Source: Chryseobacterium taiwanense (lineage in GTDB: Bacteria > Bacteroidota > Bacteroidia > Flavobacteriales > Weeksellaceae). From it: a stretch of 64,000 bases of DNA. Made by a program: the position numbers and the translations under genes. The stretch spans positions 310,001 to 374,000 of the forward strand of contig NZ_JWTA01000001.1 of the NCBI RefSeq assembly GCF_000813825.1, given 5' to 3'. Positions 32,873 to 42,217 of the stretch are shown piece by piece (the stretch's first letter is position 1; every line of letters begins with the position of its first letter). The notes under the pieces were generated by a model that made no database searches, had not been told where the DNA came from, and saw nothing but the letters and a program-made list of their open reading frames with translations.

Positions 32873-35242
32873 ATGTATAAATTTATTTTATTTCTGTGTT
32901 TCCCTGTTGTACTGTTTTCACAAAAACAAAGAATTGAAGGAACGGTTTCCAATACTGAACAGAAAAAGCTCTCCTCTGTAAGTGTTGAGGTGTATGATTC
33001 TCAAAATGTATTGGTAAAAACGCTGAATACCGATACTAATGGAATTTTTATATTGGAAGGAATTTCCGCAAATCCAATAAAAATAACGGTCAAAAATCCC
33101 GAATACGAATATTTCGAAAAGAGTTTTGATACAGGAAAACAACAAGTACTTGATATTGTTTTAAAAAGCAATCATAAAGATATTGAAGAGGTTACGGTAA
33201 CGAAAAAGAAACCTGTAGTGAAGAGAAAGGTAGACAGATTAGAATTTAATGTGGAAAACAGTAACATTTCTTCACTTAATGCCTGGGAAATTTTGAAAAA
33301 AACACCAAATGTAACTGTGAATAACGATGTGTTGACAGTGAAAGGAAGCACTGGGATTTTAGTTACGATCAACGATAAAAAAATAATGTTGACGGGCGAT
33401 GAACTGAAAAATTTGCTTGAAAATACTCAGGGCGATGAGGTGAAATCTGTTGAAGTCATCACAAATCCGCCGGCAAAGTATGAAGCACAGGGAAGCGCAG
33501 TGTTGAATATTGTAATGAAGAAAAACAAGATTGAGGGGTATCGTGGCGTAATTTCTTCAAAATATATTCAGACGCAATATGCAAAAGGAGTTTTTGGAAT
33601 TTCTCAGTACTATAAAAAGAACAAATTCTCTGTAATGGGAAGCTATTACAGAGGAGCAGGAACGTATTTCAGGGAAGGAACAGATTATGTAAATTATCAG
33701 GAAGATCATACGAGGTGGATCAGTACCATGAACAGGAAGGATAAAAATAACAATCAGAATACGGTTAATTTTAATATTGAATATGAAGCAGACAGTTTAA
33801 CGAATATAAGTCTCAATTATTCAGGATATTTCAGCCCGAAATCTTTCGGAACGTATAATGTGCCTACTTTGATTTACAATAATCAGAATATAGCAGAATC
33901 TAATTATCTCACCATTAATGATCACTATTCCCGAAGTATTAATAATTCTTTGAGCTTTCAAATTGATAGAAAATTAAACAAAAACAGCAGTCTGAGTTGG
34001 GTTAATTATTTTACGGGAAATAATTCCCGAAAGTATCAGAATGTCCTGACGTATCTAGATTTTGTTAATCAAGCTCCTGAAGAAAGAAATTTTTTAACGA
34101 ATAATAAAAGTAATATTCAGCTTTATTCCACACAGTTTGACTATCAGTGGAAGAAGAATAAATTGGAACTGGAATCAGGGGCGAAATACAGTTTTGTGAA
34201 GACGAACAGCCAATTGGATTTCTCGGATAATGAAAACGGACAGCTTGAATACAGACCGGAAAAAAGCAATATTTTTGATTACAAAGAGCAAAACTTAGCA
34301 CTTTATTCCTCTCTTGCCTACAATCTTGATAAATGGAGTTTCAAAGGCGGGCTTCGTGCGGAAATGACAGATTTGGAAGGGGTGGTTTCAGAACCTCATG
34401 AGATCAATAAAAACAATTACTGGAGCCTATTTCCAACAGCTTATGCACAATATATGACTGAAAATAAGCAGGAATTTGGGTTTTCATATGGAAAAAGAAT
34501 TGGCCGTCCTTCCTATTCTTGGCTGAATCCAGCCAAATCTTATTATAATCTGTTCTCTTATTTTCAGGGAGATCCCAAACTGAAAGCGACAATCATCCAT
34601 AATTTAAACCTAACATATTCATGGAAAGAATGGAATGTAGATCTTTATTACAGAAAAGAGCTGTATCCGTCAATGGAAATTTCTTTTCAGGAACCCAGCT
34701 CAAATAATCTGATCTACTATTTTACCAATATTGAAAAAGGACAGGCTTACGGATTGAATTTATATAGAAATTTTCAGATCAAACCTTGGTGGAATGTAGT
34801 TCTTTCAGAGAATCTGGAACATAATGAGAATTATTTCAAAGGAGTAGATAATATTCTTTATAAGAACAAAGTCTGGAACTGGGTTTCCAATATTTCCACT
34901 TCTTTTACGCTTGATAAAAATAGTGACTGGAAAATGGAAGTGGGGCACAATTATTATTCTCCCGGAATACAGGGAACATTCAGGATTTCAGAATGCTGGT
35001 CTGCTTATTTGGTGATGAACAGAAAATTCTTCAATAAAAAGCTGGAAGCAAGTTTCGTATTTAATGATATTTTCAGAACCATGGAGCAAAAAATAAGTAC
35101 CCAATATGCGAATCAGGATAATTACTTTTTGGATTATCAGGATACACAAGGTTTTACATTTTCTTTGAAGTTCAATTTCGGGAATCAATCTGTGAAAAAT
35201 GTTAAGACCATAAAGAAAACTGACGAACAGGAGCGATTGTAA
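32873..35242 (+). CDS. TonB-dependent receptor (outer-membrane beta-barrel family)
   Basis: 789 residues with a signal peptide (FILFLCFPVVLFSQ). A carboxypeptidase-regulatory-like domain (about 20-100) is followed by a plug (EVTVTKKKPVVKRKVDRLEF, VEVITNPPAKYEAQGSAVLN) and a large beta-barrel of the OMP_b-brl_3 type ending in an aromatic strand (GFTFSLKFNFG). It imports an unknown ligand across the outer membrane. There is no SusD partner. It is divergent from two-component operon 2. Confidence 0.88.
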   Translation: MYKFILFLCFPVVLFSQKQRIEGTVSNTEQKKLSSVSVEVYDSQNVLVKTLNTDTNGIFILEGISANPIKITVKNPEYEYFEKSFDTGKQQVLDIVLKSNHKDIEEVTVTKKKPVVKRKVDRLEFNVENSNISSLNAWEILKKTPNVTVNNDVLTVKGSTGILVTINDKKIMLTGDELKNLLENTQGDEVKSVEVITNPPAKYEAQGSAVLNIVMKKNKIEGYRGVISSKYIQTQYAKGVFGISQYYKKNKFSVMGSYYRGAGTYFREGTDYVNYQEDHTRWISTMNRKDKNNNQNTVNFNIEYEADSLTNISLNYSGYFSPKSFGTYNVPTLIYNNQNIAESNYLTINDHYSRSINNSLSFQIDRKLNKNSSLSWVNYFTGNNSRKYQNVLTYLDFVNQAPEERNFLTNNKSNIQLYSTQFDYQWKKNKLELESGAKYSFVKTNSQLDFSDNENGQLEYRPEKSNIFDYKEQNLALYSSLAYNLDKWSFKGGLRAEMTDLEGVVSEPHEINKNNYWSLFPTAYAQYMTENKQEFGFSYGKRIGRPSYSWLNPAKSYYNLFSYFQGDPKLKATIIHNLNLTYSWKEWNVDLYYRKELYPSMEISFQEPSSNNLIYYFTNIEKGQAYGLNLYRNFQIKPWWNVVLSENLEHNENYFKGVDNILYKNKVWNWVSNISTSFTLDKNSDWKMEVGHNYYSPGIQGTFRISECWSAYLVMNRKFFNKKLEASFVFNDIFRTMEQKISTQYANQDNYFLDYQDTQGFTFSLKFNFGNQSVKNVKTIKKTDEQERL

Positions 35243-35318
35243 AATTTAAAAATAAAATTATTTTTCATTAAATATTATCTGTACCTGAATGAATATCATT
35301 TCTCTGTCACATTTTCCT

Positions 35319-35326
35319 TAATTTTG
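35319..35326 (+). promoter_or_regulatory. -7 box (TAATTTTG) for second M1 gene
   Basis: Perfect TAnnTTTG. It overlaps an in-frame TTG at 35324, so the real start is the ATG at 35351. Confidence 0.55.
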
Positions 35327-35350
35327 GCACTAATTAATAAAATTGGGAAT

Positions 35351-37216
35351 ATGAAACAGTTTCTTTCGGGGCTATTAATGATTGTTACCTTGCAGCAGGT
35401 TTCTGCTCAGGAACTTTATATGCCGAGAAATATAAAGAAGGCGTATGAAAACGGAACAAGAAGTATATCGGGAGCACCGGGAAAAAACTATTGGCAAAAT
35501 AAAGGAGTTTACAATGTTGAGGTAAAAGTGGATGGCGCAACGAAAATAGTTTCAGGGAAAGAAACGATCGTTTACAACAATAATAGTCCGAATGATCTGA
35601 ATGAACTGGCCATACGATTTGTGAATAACTTGCACAAACCTCAGTCGCCGAGATCAGGATTTGTTTCCAAAGACTTTTTATCATCAGGATTAGACATTAA
35701 ATCATTTACTGTAAATGGTGAAAAATATAATATCAATAGCGATGATTGGGGAACGGTAGAGAAAGTAAAACTGAATTCTGTTTTAAAATCTAAGTCAAAA
35801 GCTGAAATTAAAATAGAGTGGGAGTATCCTCTTTCTGTGCAGAGCGGAAGAGAAGGGCAAATAGATCCTGAAACATTTTATGTGGCTTATTCTTTCCCTA
35901 GAGTTTCTGTTTATGATGATTACAATGGATGGGATATGCTTCCTCACTCAGACAGACAGGAGTTTTATAACGACTTCAATGACTATTCGTTTGCGATTAC
36001 AGCTCCAAAAAATTATGTAGTTTGGGCAACCGGAGATTTTTTGAATCCAGAAGCGGTTCTTCAACCGGAATATCTGAAAAGATATAAAGCTTCTTTAAAA
36101 AGTGATAAAGTTGTGAATATTGCTTCTGAGCAGGAAATGAAATCAGGGAAAGTCACGAAACCGAATAAATGGAATGTTTGGAAATTTAAAGCCAATCATA
36201 TCACAGATTTTTGTTTTGCTTTAAGTAAGCATTATACATGGGATGCAGCAAGTGTACAGCTGAAAACAAAAAGAGTGAGTGTTCAGTCAGGATATAAAAA
36301 CGGAGCCAAAGATTTTGAACATTATGTAGACTGGATGAGATATAATCTGGACTGGTTTTCGAAAAACTGGCCGGGTGTAGAATATCCTTATAATGTAATG
36401 ACGGCTATTCAGGGATATGCAGATATGGAATATCCTATGATGATCAATGATACAAGTATTCCTGATGATCTTAAGGATGCAAGATTGACGGCAGATCACG
36501 AAATTGCACATACCTATTTCCCTTTTTATATGGGAATCAACGAAACGCGCTATGCTTTCATGGATGAAGGTTGGGCGACTACTTTGGAGTATCTGATCGG
36601 AATCGATGAAAATGGGGAAGCTGCAGCACAGGAATTTTACAAGAACTTCCGTGTAAAAAGATGGATCAATGATCCTTCTTCAGAACAAGATCAGCCTATC
36701 ATTACGATGAGTACGCAGGTAAGCGGAGCGGGGTACGGAAATAACTCTTACGTAAAATCTTCTTTGTCTTATTTAGCCTTGAAAGATTATTTAGGAGATG
36801 AATTATTTAAAAAAGCACTTCATCATTATATGGATAACTGGAACGGAAAACATCCTATTCCATGGGATTACTTTAATTCAATGAGTACAGGTTCCGGTAA
36901 GAATTTGAACTGGTTCTTTAATAACTGGTTCTACACCAACAATTATATTGATTTAAAAGTTGAAGCCACCGCTCAGCAAAATAATCTGCTTTCCATTAGT
37001 GTAAACAATGTTGGTGGTTTTGCGATTCCTTTTGATGCTAAAATTAATTATGAAGACGGAGAAACTGAAAAAATACATTTCTCACCTTCTGTTTGGGAAA
37101 AAGATCAGAATAAGACGGTTCTTACGATTCCTATTAAGAAAAAAGTAAAATCGATTAATTTAGACGGAGGTCTTTTTATGGACTATACACCGGAAAATAA
37201 TTCAAAAAATTTATAA
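35351..37216 (+). CDS. M1 family metallopeptidase (copy 2)
   Basis: 621 residues from ATG 35351. The signal peptide is FLSGLLMIVTLQQVSAQ. The zinc site is HEIAHTYFPF, with the downstream Glu in FMDEGWATTLEYL; the exopeptidase motif reads ADMEYPM. It is about as long as the M1 gene at 27798 and clearly related (both begin their mature part with a YWQN stretch), so the two are paralogs. It is probably an exported aminopeptidase. It ends at a shared terminator. Confidence 0.9.
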   Translation: MKQFLSGLLMIVTLQQVSAQELYMPRNIKKAYENGTRSISGAPGKNYWQNKGVYNVEVKVDGATKIVSGKETIVYNNNSPNDLNELAIRFVNNLHKPQSPRSGFVSKDFLSSGLDIKSFTVNGEKYNINSDDWGTVEKVKLNSVLKSKSKAEIKIEWEYPLSVQSGREGQIDPETFYVAYSFPRVSVYDDYNGWDMLPHSDRQEFYNDFNDYSFAITAPKNYVVWATGDFLNPEAVLQPEYLKRYKASLKSDKVVNIASEQEMKSGKVTKPNKWNVWKFKANHITDFCFALSKHYTWDAASVQLKTKRVSVQSGYKNGAKDFEHYVDWMRYNLDWFSKNWPGVEYPYNVMTAIQGYADMEYPMMINDTSIPDDLKDARLTADHEIAHTYFPFYMGINETRYAFMDEGWATTLEYLIGIDENGEAAAQEFYKNFRVKRWINDPSSEQDQPIITMSTQVSGAGYGNNSYVKSSLSYLALKDYLGDELFKKALHHYMDNWNGKHPIPWDYFNSMSTGSGKNLNWFFNNWFYTNNYIDLKVEATAQQNNLLSISVNNVGGFAIPFDAKINYEDGETEKIHFSPSVWEKDQNKTVLTIPIKKKVKSINLDGGLFMDYTPENNSKNL

Positions 37217-37218
37217 AT

Positions 37219-37248
37219 AAAAAGCCTGAGAATTTCTCAGGCTTTTTT
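37219..37248. terminator. Bidirectional intrinsic terminator
   Basis: AAAAGCCTGAGAA pairs with TTCTCAGGCTTTT between convergent genes. Confidence 0.9.
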
Positions 37249-37268
37249 AGTATTGAGTAAGGTTAATT

Positions 37269-38270
37269 TTAATATACCCTTAATCCTGCTCTTGCTCCTG
37301 ATGTAGCGACCACAGACTGCATTCTTGTTTTTTGTCCTGCAGAGAACATGAACATCGCGGCATCATCTACATAATCCATATAGTTCATAAACATTACAGA
37401 TCTTTGTACGCCTGAACAGGTATTGTAAAGAGGATAGCTTGGTTTTCCGTAATTAGCTGTTGTTTGAGTAGGAGTATCAGCAACTAAATCGTTTCCGCAG
37501 TTTGCATCTCCCCAAATATGTCTTAAGTTCAGATAGTGTCCTACTTCATGAGTCGCTGTTCTGCCCAGATTAAACGGAGAAGAAGCTCCTGTTTTACCAA
37601 AGAAAGGAGCGGCAATTACCACACCGTCATTCCATAATCCTGCTGACTCAGGGAATGTTGCATAGCCTAAAATCGTACTTCCCTGACTGGTCATTTTACC
37701 CACTACCCACATATTAAGATAATTAGTAGGGCTGGTTGCATCAATTCCTCCTGAAGAAGCTTTTTTCATGGCATCGTTGGTTCTCCAGCTCTTCGTATTG
37801 GTTTTTTTTCTTATTGTATTGACTAACCTGAATTTGACTTTAGTGTCTCCAGAACTTACCACTTGAAACTCAGTGGGAATTTTATTAACATCACTGTTGG
37901 TAGCAGTATAATCTTGATTCAGTACAGCAATTTGCTCTGCAATTCTTGCGTCAGAAACATTTTCAGCGGTTGTATTATAGAGAACATTGACAATTACCGG
38001 AATTTCTACCGTTCCATCGGCAAGTACTTTTCCTATTTTTAAATCATTGGCAAATTTTTCTGTATTGGCTTCCAAAGCTGCGAATCTCTGTCTTAGTTCA
38101 GAACTGTTTTTTAAAGCTTCCTGTCTTATTTCTTCCGAAGGGCAACCTCTTTTAACCAGATCAGAAGATTCTGTAGTACTGGATACATCTTCAGATGGAT
38201 TGGTGATATTATCACTATTACAAGATGAGATAGATCCTATAACCAGGATCCCTAATAATAATTTTTTCAT
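37269..38270 (-). CDS. M43 family zinc metalloprotease, lipoprotein
   Basis: 333 residues from ATG 38270 (another ATG 6 bases upstream). A lipobox-like ISSC follows a hydrophobic stretch, so it is likely a lipoprotein. The zinc motif is HEVGHYLNLRHIWGD (HExxHxxxxxH), with a Met-turn MNYMDYVDD and conserved Cys in CGNDLVADTPTQ. This is the cytophagalysin/pappalysin group of secreted proteases. No Por secretion C-terminal domain is present. Confidence 0.9.
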   Translation of the reverse strand: MKKLLLGILVIGSISSCNSDNITNPSEDVSSTTESSDLVKRGCPSEEIRQEALKNSSELRQRFAALEANTEKFANDLKIGKVLADGTVEIPVIVNVLYNTTAENVSDARIAEQIAVLNQDYTATNSDVNKIPTEFQVVSSGDTKVKFRLVNTIRKKTNTKSWRTNDAMKKASSGGIDATSPTNYLNMWVVGKMTSQGSTILGYATFPESAGLWNDGVVIAAPFFGKTGASSPFNLGRTATHEVGHYLNLRHIWGDANCGNDLVADTPTQTTANYGKPSYPLYNTCSGVQRSVMFMNYMDYVDDAAMFMFSAGQKTRMQSVVATSGARAGLRVY

Positions 38271-38440
38271 AACCATTATCTTTTAAATTTCTGTAAGTGA
38301 ATTTAGAGTATTTGAAATTAGTATGCAATAATAGTTTGTAATATATCGTGTTGATTTAATAATATTTTTGTTGTAAATTTGTGATATATGTATTTGTTTT
38401 AAGGTTTTTGTAAATTGTATATTTCGATTATTTCAAGTGT

Positions 38441-38480
38441 AGAATAAAAAACCTTTCCCTAATTATAGAGAAAGGCTTCC
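38441..38480 (-). terminator. Intrinsic terminator after NarL-type operon
   Basis: Read on the minus strand, AAGCCTTTCTC pairs with the GGGAAAGGTTT arm and is followed by a T tract. Confidence 0.75.
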
Positions 38481-38519
38481 TTGAGTTAAATATATAATTG
38501 AATGTGTTTTGTGTAAGAT

Positions 38520-39164
38520 TTAAGATTCTGCAAAACCATTTTTAATTGCATAAATAGCTAGTCCTACCCTTGTTTTCAGCTCTAGTTTTTCGCAAAGTTG
38601 ATCGCGGTAGCTTTCTACTGTTCTTGGGCTGCAGAACATTTTTTCTGCAATTTCTTTATAGCTAAGCTCTGTGACTGTATATTTTAAAAATTCTTTTTCC
38701 CTTTCCGAAATTTTTATATTCGTATCAGCATCATGATGATTGTTCAGGTTAGAAAGAATGATTTTTGAAGCCCATTCCGGATAAAAATAACCGTCTTTAT
38801 TAAGCCTTGTCAAAGCTTCCTCCAAATCTTTCGGGTGAGTGTTTTTCAGCAAATAGCCTTTTGCTCCGTTCTTCACCATTTTGATCACACTCTTATCATC
38901 TCCCTGCATACTTAAAGCCATTACTTTGATGTCCGGATGATTGTCCTGAAGCCATAAAACCGTTTCAAAACCATCCATAATCGGCATACTGATATCTAAA
39001 AGGATGATATCGGGAATAGCATTGTTGGCTTCAAACTTTTGAATAAGATCTTTCCCGTTTTCTGCAACATAAATCACTTCGAAGTCGTTAAAATTATCAA
39101 TAATTCCCTCCAAAGCCTTTGCAATAAGCACGTGATCGTCTACAATTACTATCGTCTTTTTCAT
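38520..39164 (-). CDS. NarL/LuxR-type response regulator
   Basis: 214 residues. The receiver has IVDDHVLIAKALEG, acceptor Asp in IILLDISMPIMDGF, and Lys in YLLKNTHPKDL. The C-terminal LuxR HTH is ISEREKEFLKYTVTELSYKE and FCSPRTVESYRDQL. It overlaps the upstream kinase by 4 bp. It is the last gene of a four-gene operon. Confidence 0.92.
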   Translation of the reverse strand: MKKTIVIVDDHVLIAKALEGIIDNFNDFEVIYVAENGKDLIQKFEANNAIPDIILLDISMPIMDGFETVLWLQDNHPDIKVMALSMQGDDKSVIKMVKNGAKGYLLKNTHPKDLEEALTRLNKDGYFYPEWASKIILSNLNNHHDADTNIKISEREKEFLKYTVTELSYKEIAEKMFCSPRTVESYRDQLCEKLELKTRVGLAIYAIKNGFAES

Positions 39165-39946
39165 GGATTTCTTTTTAAAATTATTTTAACTTGTGTTCCT
39201 TTATTTTTCTCACTTTCTATTGTGAAATCTGCATTAATGATTTTGGCTCTGTTCTTCATATTGGTAAGCCCAATACCATGGTTAAGTGTTTTTGATGTAT
39301 CAAAACCTATTCCGTCATCATTAATTTCCAGTTGCCATAGAAAATCCTCTGACGTATTTAATTTGATGTAAATATTCTTACATTGAGAATGTTTAATACT
39401 ATTTTGAATGAATTCCTGAGTAATTCTTAGCAGTACATTTTTGTGTACAAAACTTAGATCTAATCGGTCAAAATTATGCTCAAAAACAATATTACATTTT
39501 TTAAATGAGTTTGTATTATCTACTTCCTCCTGTATAAGAGTTACAATTTCTTTTTTATTAATATTATCGTCTGTCAGTGTCTTTGAAAGACTTCGAAGAT
39601 CATGTAACGACTGATTGATGATTTGTGAAACCTGTTCAATTCTTTCACTCGCTTCCGGAACTTTATTCTCATACAACATTTGCTGAGTATAAAGACTCAC
39701 TAAGGTAAGTTTTTGCCCTATATTATCATGCAGCTCTCTCCCGATTTGCTGCATGGTTGCTTGCTGAATTTCTAATTGGGTAGCAAGCAATTCTTTTTGA
39801 TGAATCTCGTTATTTATTTCAATTTCATTCAGGTATTCTTTTTTTCTCTGCTGATATTTTCTAATATAAATCATCACGGCTACAACAAAGAATACAAAAA
39901 ATAAATTGAATAAAACAATCGTTAAGAATAATTCTGTTTTCCCCAT
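39161..39946 (-). CDS. HisKA_3-type sensor histidine kinase
   Basis: 261 residues. A single N-terminal membrane helix (FLTIVLFNLFFVFFVVAVM) leads into a coiled coil and the HisKA_3 H box (GRELHDNIGQKLTL). The ATPase part has QEFIQNSIKHS, NDDGIGFD and HGIGLTNMKNRA. There is no extracytoplasmic sensing domain, so it likely depends on a partner. The upstream membrane-protein gene overlaps it by 25 bp. Confidence 0.9.
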   Translation of the reverse strand: MGKTELFLTIVLFNLFFVFFVVAVMIYIRKYQQRKKEYLNEIEINNEIHQKELLATQLEIQQATMQQIGRELHDNIGQKLTLVSLYTQQMLYENKVPEASERIEQVSQIINQSLHDLRSLSKTLTDDNINKKEIVTLIQEEVDNTNSFKKCNIVFEHNFDRLDLSFVHKNVLLRITQEFIQNSIKHSQCKNIYIKLNTSEDFLWQLEINDDGIGFDTSKTLNHGIGLTNMKNRAKIINADFTIESEKNKGTQVKIILKRNP

Positions 39947-40578
39947 ATAAATGAACTTGCAAATAATAGATACATAACAATTCCCGACATCAGAAAGTAG
40001 CTAAAATATATATTCCAGATTTCTTTGTGTTCATACAACTCAAAGTAAAATGACCAAAACGGAAGTGTACCGATATAAAACAAAGTTACTCCGATATTGA
40101 TGTAAAACATTCTGTTTTTCGCAAAATGTAAAATGTTGTCAGAGTTAATTTGCTTGTAATATTCCATGACGACAAGAAACATAAGTAGTAAGCTTCCAAG
40201 GGTATAAGAAAATGAATAAATCACTTTATTTTTTATCAAATTAAAATACAACTCATGTGGAATAAATGACAAAAGATATAGAGCTGTAAATAGATAAAAG
40301 ATATTTTTCTTACCTAAAGATTTCCATGCATACAACCAATAGAAAAATATAAACTCTATTGGGATAACAAAATAATTGAAAAAGGAAACTTTTGAATAGG
40401 AGATAAAATGGTCTCCATATTTTCCAAATGTTTCACAGATAAAAATGAAAATAAGAAAAAAAGAAAAATAACGATAATGGCTTTCTTTTATTCTTTTGAA
40501 ATAGAGAATTGAGACTAATGCAGCGATGCCCTCGCTCATTCTCATACAGTGTTGGATGAATATCTGGAAATCGGTCAT
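39922..40578 (-). CDS. Multi-pass membrane protein, candidate sensor partner of the kinase
   Basis: 218 residues with about six to seven hydrophobic helices (for example YFSFFLIFIFICETFG, NIFYLFTALYLLSFIP, IYFSYFLMSGIVMYLLFASS). No family is recognised with confidence; the layout resembles the 7TM sensor domains found in some kinases. Its 25 bp overlap with a kinase that lacks a sensor domain suggests that it provides the sensing module. Confidence 0.7.
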   Translation of the reverse strand: MTDFQIFIQHCMRMSEGIAALVSILYFKRIKESHYRYFSFFLIFIFICETFGKYGDHFISYSKVSFFNYFVIPIEFIFFYWLYAWKSLGKKNIFYLFTALYLLSFIPHELYFNLIKNKVIYSFSYTLGSLLLMFLVVMEYYKQINSDNILHFAKNRMFYINIGVTLFYIGTLPFWSFYFELYEHKEIWNIYFSYFLMSGIVMYLLFASSFIWGKQNYS

Positions 40579-40589
40579 TAAAAAATCAA

Positions 40590-41033
40590 TTAAAAAGACT
40601 CAACATTTGTTGGACCTGGTGGAACTAGATCGCCGTGGTTTTGTGCTAAAGCCATTCTTCCGGTTATTGCCAAAGCATTTTCTTCTTCGAAAGGATTAAA
40701 GTCATAATTCAAACCATCTACTTTTTTTGTCGGAACCATCACTAATGTATGTTTTTTTGAAAAACTCTGCGGTATTGGTTCTTGGGGAACTTCAGGATAT
40801 GCCGCATAATAAAAACGTACACCTAAATCTTCTTCAGAAATTGAACTGTCAAGACTCTGAGCAGCTTCTTCGATCTCTGTAATAAATTTTTTTAGCGTTA
40901 CAAAATCAAACCAAATCGAATGGGCATCATCAGTTCCTAGATTCTCGTTGATATATTTTAGTTGGTTTGAACGATAGTTATCAACCAGATTTTGGATGAT
41001 TTCGGATGATATTTTAGCGTTTAAAGATTCCAT
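40590..41033 (-). CDS. Hypothetical protein, first gene of the NarL-type operon
   Basis: 147 residues from ATG 41033. It is soluble and acidic, with a helical first half and a C-terminus ending DLVPPGPTNVESF. There is no signal peptide, no membrane helix and no recognised family. The 11 bp gap to the membrane protein suggests cotranscription with the signalling genes. It is a possible ligand-related or regulatory component, but nothing in the sequence proves this. Confidence 0.65.
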   Translation of the reverse strand: MESLNAKISSEIIQNLVDNYRSNQLKYINENLGTDDAHSIWFDFVTLKKFITEIEEAAQSLDSSISEEDLGVRFYYAAYPEVPQEPIPQSFSKKHTLVMVPTKKVDGLNYDFNPFEEENALAITGRMALAQNHGDLVPPGPTNVESF

Positions 41034-41381
41034 TTTATTAGTGTTTATAAATGATAGGTACAAATCTCTGAAAAAAAAATGTAATGCGACATGGTTTTTT
41101 CCCGAATTAAAAATCCGTGTTTTTACGGATTGCGTTTATTGGATAGATTGGATATGACTTATCATAAAAAATAAGTTCTGCAGACCAGATCTACAGCACT
41201 TCTTACAAAATTTCTAAAATTTGATATCAGAAAAAAATAAAATATAAAAATATGAATGATGGATTTTCAATGAATTACAGCCTATATGATAATTTGAAAA
41301 ATTTATACGAGGAAAAATTCTGTAATAAATGATAGATTTGCAAGCGATTATTTAATCAGTTAAACATAAAAAAATTATAAA
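41034..41381. other. Gene-free divergent intergenic region
   Basis: 348 bp with no credible open frame. It contains a small hairpin around AAAAATCCGTG-TTTTTACGGATT (41107-41128) and a -7 box (TAGATTTG, 41333-41340) for the FKBP gene. It is otherwise AT-rich and featureless. Confidence 0.5.
41333..41340 (+). promoter_or_regulatory. -7 box for FKBP gene (TAGATTTG)
   Basis: Perfect TAnnTTTG, 41 bases upstream of the ATG. Confidence 0.45.
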
Positions 41382-42086
41382 ATGAAAAGACAGACTATCG
41401 CATTATTTTGCATAGCAACATTTAGTATTTCATGTGCTCATAAAGATGACAAACAAGACGACAGCAAATATACAGATGATCAGAAAGCGTCTTATTATAT
41501 AGGTTTAAGTATTGCTAAAAACATGAAACAAGAAGGCTTCAAAGTAGATGCAGATCTTTTGGCTCAGGCTATTAAAGAAGAAATGGATGGAGGAAAAAAG
41601 CTGATGCCGGCTGAAGAAATGGATGCCTTTATGCAGGAGTTTATGCAGAAGCAACATGAAAAAAAGCAAGCTGCAGCAGGGGTACAAGCAGATGAAAATA
41701 AGAAAAAAGGTCTGGAGTTTCTTACAAAAAATAAAAGTAATCCTAAAGTAAATACCACAGCTTCAGGTTTACAATATGAAGTGTTGCAGGAAGGTGATGG
41801 TAAAATACAACCAAAAGCGTCAGATGTTGTACAGGTAAAATATACTGGAAAGCTTCTGGATGGAACTGTTTTCGACTCTACTGACAAAAATGGAGGCGAA
41901 CCAATGGATATTAATCTGGGCGCAGTAATCAAAGGATGGACAGAAGGTATCCAACTCATGAGCAAAGGATCTAAATACAGATTTTATATTCCTTCAGATT
42001 TGGCTTATGGAGATAACGGTGCCGGACCGGCAATTCCTGCAGGCGCTACCATCATTTTTGATGTAGAATTAGTGAATATAAAATAG
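41382..42086 (+). CDS. FKBP-type peptidyl-prolyl isomerase, lipoprotein
   Basis: 234 residues. The lipobox is FSISC. An N-terminal FKBP_N helical dimerisation region (about 30-110) precedes the FKBP catalytic domain (about 125-234): VQVKYTGKLLDGTVFDST, GAVIKGWTEGIQLM, YRFYIPSDLAYGDNGAGPAI and IIFDVELVNI. This matches FkpA/Mip-type periplasmic foldases. It is a lone gene with a bidirectional terminator to clpB. Confidence 0.92.
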   Translation: MKRQTIALFCIATFSISCAHKDDKQDDSKYTDDQKASYYIGLSIAKNMKQEGFKVDADLLAQAIKEEMDGGKKLMPAEEMDAFMQEFMQKQHEKKQAAAGVQADENKKKGLEFLTKNKSNPKVNTTASGLQYEVLQEGDGKIQPKASDVVQVKYTGKLLDGTVFDSTDKNGGEPMDINLGAVIKGWTEGIQLMSKGSKYRFYIPSDLAYGDNGAGPAIPAGATIIFDVELVNIK

Positions 42087-42154
42087 AGACATTATTGATT
42101 GTAAGGTGGGTGACAATAGGGTTTGCTTATCTTATAGCTGATGTATTAAAAATA

Positions 42155-42187
42155 GAATTTCCGCAGATTTTTTGTCTGCGGAAATTC
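42155..42187. terminator. Bidirectional hairpin terminator
   Basis: GAATTTCCGCAGA pairs with TCTGCGGAAATTC around a T-rich loop, between the convergent FKBP and clpB genes. Confidence 0.8.
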
Positions 42188-42217
42188 TTCAAAAATAATA
42201 TATATGAAAAAAACTAC

